Shown here piece after piece: positions 16,462 through 23,109 of a stretch of DNA of 33,506 bases. Origin of the DNA: JANSWP01 sp041941305 (GTDB lineage: Bacteria; Bacteroidota; Bacteroidia; Chitinophagales; Saprospiraceae); contig JBGTQJ010000085.1 in NCBI GenBank assembly GCA_041941305.1, positions 1 to 33,506 of the forward strand. Direction: 5' to 3'. Below the pieces are notes generated by a model. It worked only from the letters and a program-made list of their open reading frames with translations, was not told the origin of the DNA and did not search any database. A program made the position numbers and the translations under genes. The stretch's first letter is position 1. Each line of letters begins with the position of its first letter.

Positions 16462-16489
16462 TTGTTTAAATAAAAACTGCGTTACTTTG
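16462..16489 (+). promoter_or_regulatory. Weak promoter candidate for the GH31 gene
   Basis: TTG (16462-16464), a 17-bp spacer and TTACTTTG (16482-16489), seven of eight matches to TAnnTTTG. The remainder of 16276-16583 is AT-rich with no gene. Confidence 0.4.
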
Positions 16490-16583
16490 TGTAAAAATTA
16501 CAAAAAGCAAAATTCTACCCATTTTTTGGGCTATGCAAGTATTTTGAATAATTTTTTTTTAAAGATCCATATAATTGAAGCAA

Positions 16584-18974
16584 ATGATTAAATATTCAGT
16601 TCATCAAGATTTTTTTCCTGAGATAATTACTTCACATAAGTTAGAAGGTAACTGTTGCACTTTTAAGACGACAAATAATGTGTTTTTAAGGGTTGAGGCG
16701 AAAACCTCACAAATGATTCGTTTTCGATTTGCAACCGTGGGTTATTTTCAGGATGACTTTTCTTATGCTATTTCTCCAGATTTTCAGAATGAAGAAGTGA
16801 CTTTGGAGATTGAAGACAAGGGAGAGTTATATGTTTTGAAAACAGAGGATTTAATAATCCAATTGTTTAAATCGGGCTTAAAAACAAGGATTTTAAATAT
16901 CGACGGAGTAGTAATTTGTGAAGATGAGAAGGGATTTCATTGGGAAGCACATCCCAGACACGGGGGGGCAATTGTGAAAATGACCAAACAAATTCAGGAG
17001 GCTGAACATTTTTTTGGACTTGGTGACAAGGCTACAGAATTTAACTTAAGGGGAAAAAGGCTAAAAATTTGGGGTACTGATGAGTACGGTTTTGAAAAAA
17101 ACAGGGATCCACTATATAAGAATATTCCCTTTTATATAGGTCTGCATCATAAAATTGGATATGGTATCTTCTTTGACAATTCCTTTAAAAGCTATTTTGA
17201 TTTTGGGAGCGAACGTGGGCATGTATCGAGTTTTTGGGCACATGGAGGCGAAATGAATTATTATTTTATTTATGGTCCGCACCTCTTGAATGTTGTAGAA
17301 AGGTATACTGAATTAACCGGTAAACCTGAATTGCCCCCATTGTGGGCATTGGGTTATCATCAATGTAAATGGAGTTATTATCCTGAGCGCAATGTCCGGG
17401 AAGTAACTGAAAAGTTCAGGGAATTGAAATTGCCTTGTGATGCCATTTATCTGGACATCGATTACATGGATGGATTTAGATGTTTCACCTGGAATAAAGA
17501 GCATTTTCCCGAATTCAAAAAAATGATAGATGATTTGAAGGAACAAGGGTTTAAGACGGTTGTGATGATTGATCCTGGCATCAAGGTGGATGAAAATTAC
17601 TGGGTTTTTAAGGAAGCTTTTGAGAAAAACTATTTCTGCAAAAGAGCTGATGGAGATTTGATGATAGGAAAAGTTTGGCCAGGAGATTGTGCATTCCCAG
17701 ATTTTACAAATCCCAAAGTGAGGCATTGGTGGGCGGGATTGTATAAAGAATTCATAGCAGAATTGGGCATTCAAGGTGTTTGGAATGATATGAATGAACC
17801 TGCAGTTTTTGAAGTAGAATCCAAAACATTTCCAAATGATGTGCGACACGATTATGATAATCATCCTTGCAGCCATCGAAAAACCCACAATGTTTACGGT
17901 ATGCAAATGGCACGGGCCACTTATGATGGTTTAAAAAAATATACTTTCCCAAATCGTCCATTTGTAATTACCAGGTCAGCTTACTCTGGGGCCCAAAGAT
18001 ATACTTCAGCATGGACGGGAGACAATGTCGCAAGTTGGGAGCACCTTTGGCTTGCCAGCGTGCAATGCCAAAGAATGGCAGTAAGTGGATTTAGCTTTAT
18101 AGGATCTGATATTGGTGGATTTATTGAGCACCCAAGTCCTGAATTATATGTTCGTTGGATTCAACTTGGAATATTTCATCCTTTTTGCAGAACTCACTCT
18201 TCAGGTGATCATGGAGACCAGGAACCATGGAGTTTTGGAGCAGCCAGTATCCCAATCATTAGAAAGTATATTGAACTTCGATATCAATTGTTACCTTATA
18301 TCTATACCACCTTCTGGCAATATGCAAGCAAAGGAACTCCTATGCTTAGACCAATATCCTTTGTAGAACAAGAAAATAAAGATACCTGGAATCGAAGCCA
18401 TGAATTTATGTTGGGTGATAATTTATTGATTTGTCCAATGTTTCAAAGTGGTGCACAAGGATGTTATGCATACCTAACAAAAGGACAGTGGTTTGACTTT
18501 TGGTCCGATGAAATGTACGAGGGAGGTCGGGAAATTTGGACAGAAGTACCATTGGATAAGATTCCATTATTTGTTAAGGCAGGTTCAGTGTTACCATTCA
18601 ATCCTGTCATGCAATATGTAGGAGAAAAACCAGTCGAAGAATTGACACTGAACGTTTATTTTAAAAACGGGGAAGAAAAAAGTGTATTATATGAAGATAG
18701 AGGAGAAGGCTACGATTACAAACATGGTGACTCCAATGTAAAATACTTTTATGTAGCTGGAGACGAGAAAAAATTACAAATCAAGCAGGAAATTAATGGT
18801 GACTTTATTCCAGAGTATGAAGTCTATCAATTAGAAATTCATGGTTTGCCTTTTGATTTTGATCATTATAGGGTTGGCGGAAAAGTTTTTTCTAAAAAGG
18901 AGGTAACATTTGGGGATAAAGGGCAATTATGTGTTAAAGTACCAGCGCGATTTTCAGAAATTATTGTTGAATAA
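16584..18974 (+). CDS. GH31 alpha-glucosidase, cytoplasmic
   Basis: A 796-residue enzyme from the ATG at 16584 (an in-frame TTG is at 16575). Residues ~1-230 are the galactose-mutarotase-like N-terminal sandwich. The (beta/alpha)8 barrel follows: LPPLWALGYHQCKWSYYPE, IYLDIDYMDGFRCFTW, VVMIDPGIKVDENY, the nucleophile motif GVWNDMNEP (Asp402), TRSAYSGAQRYTSAWTGDN (probable acid/base Asp480), GFSFIGSDIGGF and PFCRTHSSGDHGDQEPW. The C-terminal beta domains end in IIVE. Retaining alpha-glucosidases of this type release glucose from the non-reducing end of maltose, maltodextrins or similar glucans. There is no signal peptide, so it should act inside the cell. It is divergent from the CBM48-HhH gene, fitting a small glucan-use locus. 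Confidence 0.93.
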   Translation: MIKYSVHQDFFPEIITSHKLEGNCCTFKTTNNVFLRVEAKTSQMIRFRFATVGYFQDDFSYAISPDFQNEEVTLEIEDKGELYVLKTEDLIIQLFKSGLKTRILNIDGVVICEDEKGFHWEAHPRHGGAIVKMTKQIQEAEHFFGLGDKATEFNLRGKRLKIWGTDEYGFEKNRDPLYKNIPFYIGLHHKIGYGIFFDNSFKSYFDFGSERGHVSSFWAHGGEMNYYFIYGPHLLNVVERYTELTGKPELPPLWALGYHQCKWSYYPERNVREVTEKFRELKLPCDAIYLDIDYMDGFRCFTWNKEHFPEFKKMIDDLKEQGFKTVVMIDPGIKVDENYWVFKEAFEKNYFCKRADGDLMIGKVWPGDCAFPDFTNPKVRHWWAGLYKEFIAELGIQGVWNDMNEPAVFEVESKTFPNDVRHDYDNHPCSHRKTHNVYGMQMARATYDGLKKYTFPNRPFVITRSAYSGAQRYTSAWTGDNVASWEHLWLASVQCQRMAVSGFSFIGSDIGGFIEHPSPELYVRWIQLGIFHPFCRTHSSGDHGDQEPWSFGAASIPIIRKYIELRYQLLPYIYTTFWQYASKGTPMLRPISFVEQENKDTWNRSHEFMLGDNLLICPMFQSGAQGCYAYLTKGQWFDFWSDEMYEGGREIWTEVPLDKIPLFVKAGSVLPFNPVMQYVGEKPVEELTLNVYFKNGEEKSVLYEDRGEGYDYKHGDSNVKYFYVAGDEKKLQIKQEINGDFIPEYEVYQLEIHGLPFDFDHYRVGGKVFSKKEVTFGDKGQLCVKVPARFSEIIVE

Positions 18975-18996
18975 ATTCAAAGAAGGATTAGATTTG
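18967..18996 (+). promoter_or_regulatory. Consensus promoter for the ATE/Bpt-like gene
   Basis: TTG (18967-18969), a 19-bp spacer and an exact TAGATTTG (18989-18996), 42 bp before the ATG at 19039. The -33 element lies inside the last codons of the GH31 gene. Confidence 0.7.
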
Positions 18997-19038
18997 TAGA
19001 TTCAAAAATTGCTGACATCAAAGCTAGTCCTGTATTAA

Positions 19039-20124
19039 ATGTTCACAGAAAAGCACCATCCACAAATTATAGAAGCAAAGGAACTCGACGCTTATCTCGC
19101 ACGTGGATGGTATCGCATGGGACAGACCATTTTTACAACTCATTTTTTATTTTACGAAGGCAATTTATTTTCTGCCATTTGGACAAGATTGCCTTTAAGG
19201 GGTTATTCTTTTAGGAAAAGCTTGCGCAAAATCCTGAATCGCAATTCCAGGCGCTTCACCTTTCAAATTCAAAAAGGAAATCTAAATGAAGAAAAAGAAG
19301 CGCTGTATCAAAAATATAGAGCGAGCTATTCCTGGTTTCAATCTCCAAATTTGGATGCCTATTTAATGGACGGGGCAACCGAAAATGTATTTGACACCCA
19401 TGAAATAAGTATTTATGACGATGAGAAGCTAGTAGCTTTTAGTTTGTTTGACAAAGGAGAAAAGGCAATGATGAGCATTATTGGAGTCTTTGACCCGGAG
19501 TATGCTACCTACAGTTTGGGTTTTTATACTATGTTGCTGGAAGTGGAATATTGTCTGGAGCATAATTTCGATTATTATTATCCAGGATATATCGTGCCTG
19601 GCAGATCCAAATTTGATTACAAACGTAGAATAGGTACAACCGAGGAAGTTCAATATTACGATATTCGAAGAGGAAAATGGAAAGCATTATTGCATCTAAC
19701 CGATGATGAAATTCCCATCAACAAAATTTGTCAGAAACTTGCTCGAATACATTCTGATTTGATGTATAGGCATGTTAACTCCCAACTCTTATATTATCCT
19801 TTGGAAAAAGCTCATTTAGACGAATTTTCCATCAGTCATCGAATAGATGCTCCGATTTTCCTGAATTGTTTTGACGATCATTTTACGGCTCCCAGGTATT
19901 TGGTTTTCTACAATATCTATACTGAAACCTACTCCTTATGTACGGGCATGAGATATGAAGATTTTGCTTTTGAAATGGGGCAACCTCTCCAGGTAGATGC
20001 ATTATTTTCAAGGAGGTATATGGAAATGATCTTTAAAAAAGAAGTATTGGTGGAAAGTAAAGATTCAAGGGAAATCATATCAAAAATCATGGAATTGAAA
20101 AAAATAGTGGAAAGTGAATCTTAA
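19039..20124 (+). CDS. ATE/Bpt-family aminoacyl-tRNA-protein transferase-like protein
   Basis: A 361-residue soluble protein. Residues ~15-240 resemble the C-terminal GNAT-like half of arginyl/leucyl-tRNA-protein transferases: LDAYLARGWYRMGQTIFTTHF, SAIWTRLPLRGYSFRKSLRKI, YQKYRASYSWFQSPNLDAYL, HEISIYDDEKLVAFSLFD, SLGFYTMLLEVEYCLEHNFDYYYPGYIVPGRSKFDYKRR (written here only as markers: SLGFYTMLLEVEYC and YYYPGYIVPG). The family conjugates Arg or Leu from aminoacyl-tRNA to N-terminal Asp/Glu to mark proteins for Clp degradation. The Cys-rich ATE N-domain seen in canonical enzymes is not evident. About 120 extra C-terminal residues have no recognised domain. It has its own consensus promoter; whether it is a true transferase or a paralogue with another acyl donor is not settled by sequence. 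Confidence 0.75.
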   Translation: MFTEKHHPQIIEAKELDAYLARGWYRMGQTIFTTHFLFYEGNLFSAIWTRLPLRGYSFRKSLRKILNRNSRRFTFQIQKGNLNEEKEALYQKYRASYSWFQSPNLDAYLMDGATENVFDTHEISIYDDEKLVAFSLFDKGEKAMMSIIGVFDPEYATYSLGFYTMLLEVEYCLEHNFDYYYPGYIVPGRSKFDYKRRIGTTEEVQYYDIRRGKWKALLHLTDDEIPINKICQKLARIHSDLMYRHVNSQLLYYPLEKAHLDEFSISHRIDAPIFLNCFDDHFTAPRYLVFYNIYTETYSLCTGMRYEDFAFEMGQPLQVDALFSRRYMEMIFKKEVLVESKDSREIISKIMELKKIVESES

Positions 20125-20199
20125 AACCACCAAAACCCATCCAATCATCATCAGTGATCTAAACCAAATCTATTTATAATTCAAAATCAAAATTAAAAC

Positions 20200-20742
20200 A
20201 TGAAACAGTTTAAAGTGACATTTTTGATTTGCTCGCTTTTTCTATCTATGAGTTTGGATACTTATGCTCAAATAAAAGAAATCAACAAAAAAGAGGCGGA
20301 GGAAAAAGTTATCCTTAGAAATGAGGCTCCACCGCCACCACCACCACCACCTCCTCCTCCTCAGCCTGAAGTTCAAGAAATATTCAAAGTGGTGGAAGAA
20401 ATGCCCAGGTTTCCTGGGTGCGAGGACCTGAGGGACAAAAATGAAAGATTGAAATGCAGCCAGGAAAAGATGTTGAAATATGTTTATGACAATATGAATT
20501 ACCCTGAAGTAGCAAAAAAGAATCAAGTAGAAGGAACAGTAGTTATTCAGTTTGTAGTTGAAAAAACTGGTAATATTAAAGGTGCCAAAATTGTTAGAGA
20601 TATTGGAGCTGGTTGTGGTGCTGAAGCTTTGAGGATCATAAATTTGATGCCTAAATGGAATCCAGGAAAGCAAAGAGGTAGACCGGTAAGAGTACAGTAT
20701 AATTTTCCTGTAAAGTTTAAAATACCCGCAAATAAAAATTAA
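20200..20742 (+). CDS. Secreted TonB C-terminal-domain protein with polyproline tract
   Basis: A 180-residue protein. The N-terminus (MKQFKVTFLICSLFLSMSL then DTYAQ) is a cleavable signal peptide rather than a membrane anchor. An eleven-proline run follows (residues ~46-56), then PEVQEIFKVVEEMPRFPGCEDL, a typical lead-in of Bacteroidota energy transducers. The TonB C-terminal domain (~95-175) has YPEVAKKNQVEGTVVIQFVVEKTGNIKGAKIVRDIGAG (markers: YPEVAKKNQVEGTVV and FPVKFKIP). TonB domains contact the plug of TonB-dependent receptors; without an inner-membrane anchor this protein could be a periplasmic binding partner rather than an energy transducer. Cys residues in GCED, KCSQ and GCGAE may form disulfides. 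The polyproline run predicts EF-P-dependent translation. It lies 75 bp after the transferase-like gene; no TAnnTTTG box was seen in the gap. Confidence 0.85.
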   Translation: MKQFKVTFLICSLFLSMSLDTYAQIKEINKKEAEEKVILRNEAPPPPPPPPPPPQPEVQEIFKVVEEMPRFPGCEDLRDKNERLKCSQEKMLKYVYDNMNYPEVAKKNQVEGTVVIQFVVEKTGNIKGAKIVRDIGAGCGAEALRIINLMPKWNPGKQRGRPVRVQYNFPVKFKIPANKN

Positions 20743-20788
20743 TTTATTCATGTTGGGACTATTCGCAACATAGATTAATTAGCATAGG

Positions 20789-20826
20789 TTGAGTCCTTTG
20801 GAATTAAAATATATCAAGGGACTCAA
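20789..20826. terminator. Terminator between the TonB-domain gene and the LytTR gene
   Basis: TTGAGTCCTTT (20789-20799) pairs with AAGGGACTCAA (20816-20826), 11 bp with one G-U on the plus strand, then TTTT. It sits between two converging genes and can serve both. A smaller ATGTTG/CAACAT hairpin lies upstream at about 20748-20771. Confidence 0.65.
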
Positions 20827-20828
20827 TT

Positions 20829-21548
20829 TTACTTCCTTTCTATCAAATTCTTTTTCACGTATTTTTCCAGAAAATCTTCCTTGTAGGTTCTTCCCAATGG
20901 AATTTCCTCACCAGCCAATTGTATAAAATCTATTTCCACTGAATCAATGAAATTGACATTAATGATGTAAGATTTACTGACCCTTGCAAAGATAGATGTA
21001 GGTAATTGATTAAATATGGTCTTGATATTCATTGCGGTCATGATGCGCTTATTATTGGCATACAACATGACATAATCCTTCATTCCTTTGATATACTTTA
21101 TGTCTTTGAAAAACAAACGTATGTACTTCCTTTCGGATTTAATATAAATGTACTCCTCACTAATAGACTCGATAACTGAATTGGTCTTTTTGGATAAGTC
21201 ATAAATCTCCTGGGCTTTATTAACTGCTTTGACAAACCGCTGTAATCTGATGGGTTTAACCAAATAATCAATTACATCGAGTTCAAAACCTTCCAAAGCA
21301 TATTGTGGGTATGCTGTAGTCAAGATCACCATTGGACGATTTTTTAAAGTACGGATAAACTCTAATCCAGTAATTCCAGGCATTTCAATATCCAAAAACA
21401 TTAAATCTACTTCATTTTTGGCTAAAAAATCATTTGCTGTCAGCGCATTTCCAAATTGTCCTTTAAGGTCCAAAAATGGAACCTCCTGGATATTTAATTC
21501 AATACCTTCTCTTGCCAGGGGTTCGTCATCAATTATAATACATTTCAT
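20829..21548 (-). CDS. LytTR-family response regulator
   Basis: A 239-residue regulator. The receiver domain (1-120) has acidic Asp7/Asp8, phosphoacceptor Asp53 in FLDIEMPG, the Thr of LTTAY and Lys98 in LVKP. The LytTR DNA-binding domain (~135-239) has YIYIKSERKYIRLFFKDI, KDYVMLYANNKRIMTAMNIK and FARVSKSYIINVNFIDSVE. LytTR proteins bind pairs of ~9-bp direct repeats about 21 bp apart as dimers. It is the second gene after the LytS-like kinase, 118 bp downstream, and almost certainly its partner. The three CAAAAGTATAA repeats upstream of the kinase are the obvious candidate binding sites. Confidence 0.95.
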   Translation of the reverse strand: MKCIIIDDEPLAREGIELNIQEVPFLDLKGQFGNALTANDFLAKNEVDLMFLDIEMPGITGLEFIRTLKNRPMVILTTAYPQYALEGFELDVIDYLVKPIRLQRFVKAVNKAQEIYDLSKKTNSVIESISEEYIYIKSERKYIRLFFKDIKYIKGMKDYVMLYANNKRIMTAMNIKTIFNQLPTSIFARVSKSYIINVNFIDSVEIDFIQLAGEEIPLGRTYKEDFLEKYVKKNLIERK

Positions 21549-21566
21549 AGGTGTCGATTGTGTATG

Positions 21567-21651
21567 TCGACTCTACTGAGTCGATTAAATGGTTTGTTGA
21601 ATATCAAAAATAATCAAGGCTTATTGCGGGCTAATCGGCTCTGGGGAGTCG
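21567..21651. other. Two related hairpins in the kinase-regulator gap
   Basis: CGACTC-TACT-GAGTCG (21568-21583, extended to 7 bp by T/A at 21567/21584) and CGGCTC-TGGG-GAGTCG (21636-21651) have near-identical stems and 4-base loops, 68 bp apart. Neither has a T-run. On the minus-strand transcript the second stem has one A-C mismatch. They may tune RNA processing between the two genes. Confidence 0.45.
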
Positions 21652-21666
21652 TGGTACTTGAAGATT

Positions 21667-22722
21667 TTAACCATTCAGTATTAAGGTTACTTTATAGATA
21701 TCCTTAGTCTTGTCAATAATCAATTCGTGTGAGTTGGGGTATAACAAATCTAATCTTCTTTTAACATTGGCTAATCCAATTCCACCTACGCGATTTGGTG
21801 TTTTGTGATTTGGAATGGAGTTTTCAACTATCAACCATATGTCATTATCTGAAATGTCAAAATTAATTTTTATAAAACTCTCATTTTCAAGGCTTAATCC
21901 GTGTTTGACTGCATTTTCGATAAATGGAAGAAAAATGAAAGGAGTGACCATTTTTCCATTGGGATTACCATTAATATGAAAGGAAATATCAGCTTTGTTT
22001 TTTCGCAATTGATCCAATTTGAGGTAATTCTTCAGGTAGTCCAATTCACCACTTAGGTATACTTTTTCTTTGGCACAATCGTACAATTGGTATCTCAATA
22101 AATCAGACAATAAAAGGATAGACTCACTTGCTTCTTCAGGTCTTTTCCTGGTCTGGACATAAATATTGTTTAGAGCATTGAATAAAAAATGTGGATTAAT
22201 TTGCTCTTTCAAATAGGCCAGCTCTGTCTTTAAATTGGTGTTTTCTAACTCTTCGATTCTACCTCGATTCCTTAAAAAGCGTTTGAATATATTGATGCCA
22301 ATTGCAGAACCCAATACAGAAGCCTGGAAAATAAAAGCATTTGCCAAGCCGGACCAACTATGCCATTCTTCTCTTGGGATTTCATTTTCAATTAAAAAAT
22401 CATAATAAATCATATTATGAGCAGTGTAATTGACAATGGAAAAAAGTATGAGTGTCAAAAAAGTAAATAAGATGTATAATCTGGCCTTGTTATTCAATAG
22501 GAATTTTGGTATCAAAAAAAATAAATTAAAATAAACAGCTATCAAATCTCCCAAAAACAAAATTGCTTGTAGCGTATAATCTTCTTTTGAAGTCATAAAG
22601 GGTGGATCAAAAAATCCAGCTACCACATCCGCATAGAAAAATCCCCAAAACAGAATATGTTGTACAATTCTGTACTTATCACTTAAAATCAACTCAAAAG
22701 CTTTGGCGTATTTAGGTTGCAC
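21667..22722 (-). CDS. LytS-like sensor histidine kinase (His_kinase PF06580 type)
   Basis: A 351-residue membrane kinase with about four spans in residues ~18-145 and no large external sensor domain. A short coiled coil (IEELENTNLKTELAYLKEQ) leads to the phosphoacceptor motif INPHFLFNALNNIYV (His178), then LLSDLLRYQLYD and the YLKNYLKLDQLR stretch. The ATPase domain has PFIFLPFIENAVKHG (N box) and GGIGLANVKRRLDLLYP (G box). It should phosphorylate the LytTR regulator encoded next. The start is GTG at 22722: a TAA codon is directly upstream in frame, and the next Met would remove the first span. The leader directly before this GTG is an array of 8-bp tandem repeats. Confidence 0.93.
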   Translation of the reverse strand: MQPKYAKAFELILSDKYRIVQHILFWGFFYADVVAGFFDPPFMTSKEDYTLQAILFLGDLIAVYFNLFFLIPKFLLNNKARLYILFTFLTLILFSIVNYTAHNMIYYDFLIENEIPREEWHSWSGLANAFIFQASVLGSAIGINIFKRFLRNRGRIEELENTNLKTELAYLKEQINPHFLFNALNNIYVQTRKRPEEASESILLLSDLLRYQLYDCAKEKVYLSGELDYLKNYLKLDQLRKNKADISFHINGNPNGKMVTPFIFLPFIENAVKHGLSLENESFIKINFDISDNDIWLIVENSIPNHKTPNRVGGIGLANVKRRLDLLYPNSHELIIDKTKDIYKVTLILNG

Positions 22723-22729
22723 TTATATA

Positions 22730-22793
22730 GAGATTGAGAGATTGAGAGATTGAGAGATCGAGAGATTGAGAGCTTGAGAGCTTGAGAATCTGA
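22730..22793. repeat. Tandem array of 8-bp unit GAGATTGA, eight copies, in the kinase leader
   Basis: Eight consecutive units read GAGATTGA (three times), GAGATCGA, GAGATTGA, GAGCTTGA (twice) and GAATCTGA. The array ends 7 bp from the GTG start of the minus-strand kinase, covering its ribosome-binding region. Copy number could vary by slipped-strand mispairing. Confidence 0.9.
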
Positions 22794-22815
22794 AAAGTAA
22801 AGTTTAAGCATATAC

Positions 22816-22850
22816 CTCTCAAATTCTCATACGCTCAATCTCTCAAATTC
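22816..22850. repeat. Inverted copy of the 8-bp repeat array, four units
   Basis: Four units in the opposite orientation (TCAAATTC, TCATACGC, TCAATCTC, TCAAATTC) preceded by a partial CTC. The spacer from the first array is 22 bp. The arrays can pair into a long hairpin in the kinase transcript. Confidence 0.8.
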
Positions 22851-22858
22851 TGTTAGGA

Positions 22859-22866
22859 CAAATGTA
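22859..22866 (-). promoter_or_regulatory. TAnnTTTG -7 box for the kinase-regulator operon
   Basis: On the minus strand TACATTTG is an exact match; the start of transcription would be near 22852, so the transcript would carry both 8-bp repeat arrays. The nearest upstream TTG gives a 26-bp spacer, longer than normal, consistent with activator dependence. Confidence 0.55.
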
Positions 22867-22892
22867 ACTCGAATCCCTTTTTTCATTCCAGC

Positions 22893-22946
22893 CAAAAGTA
22901 TAACAAAAGCCCACAAAAGTATAAATCAGGTATTTCAAAAGTATAA
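22893..22946. promoter_or_regulatory. Triple direct repeat CAAAAGTATAA, candidate LytTR operator
   Basis: Identical 11-bp copies at 22893-22903, 22914-22924 and 22936-22946, spaced 21 and 22 bp start to start. Relative to a start near 22852 they cover about -41 to -94 of the kinase operon. AAAGTATAA matches seven of nine positions of the LytTR half-site consensus as I recall it ([TA][AC][CA]GTTN[AG][TG]). An alternative reading is that each copy holds TACTTTTG on the minus strand, an exact TAnnTTTG box. The region is shared with the divergent M43 gene; the remaining bases 22947-23109 show no gene. Confidence 0.6.
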
Positions 22947-23109
22947 TTAGGAAAAAAATAAATGTGAAACCCCTCTACATTTGAATCGCAATTGCGCACA
23001 AAACCAATTACATAACCTGACAGAAGATCCTTGAGGGTTCAATGTTCTAAAAATCATTTCACCTATACTTCTCAGCCCTTGAATATTAATCTTTGATACT
23101 ATCTGTCAA

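Noticed and set aside
16962..16968. A G7 run in the GH31 gene as a second phase switch
   Set aside because: The frame is intact through it (HPRHGGAIV) and the enzyme is cytoplasmic; only a length change would matter.
20242..20751. A long minus-strand frame opposite the TonB-domain gene
   Set aside because: It is the antisense shadow of the proline-rich TonB protein (poly-Trp from poly-Pro codons).
22730..22850. The 8-bp repeats as a CRISPR array
   Set aside because: Units are 8 bp without spacers, and no cas gene is present.
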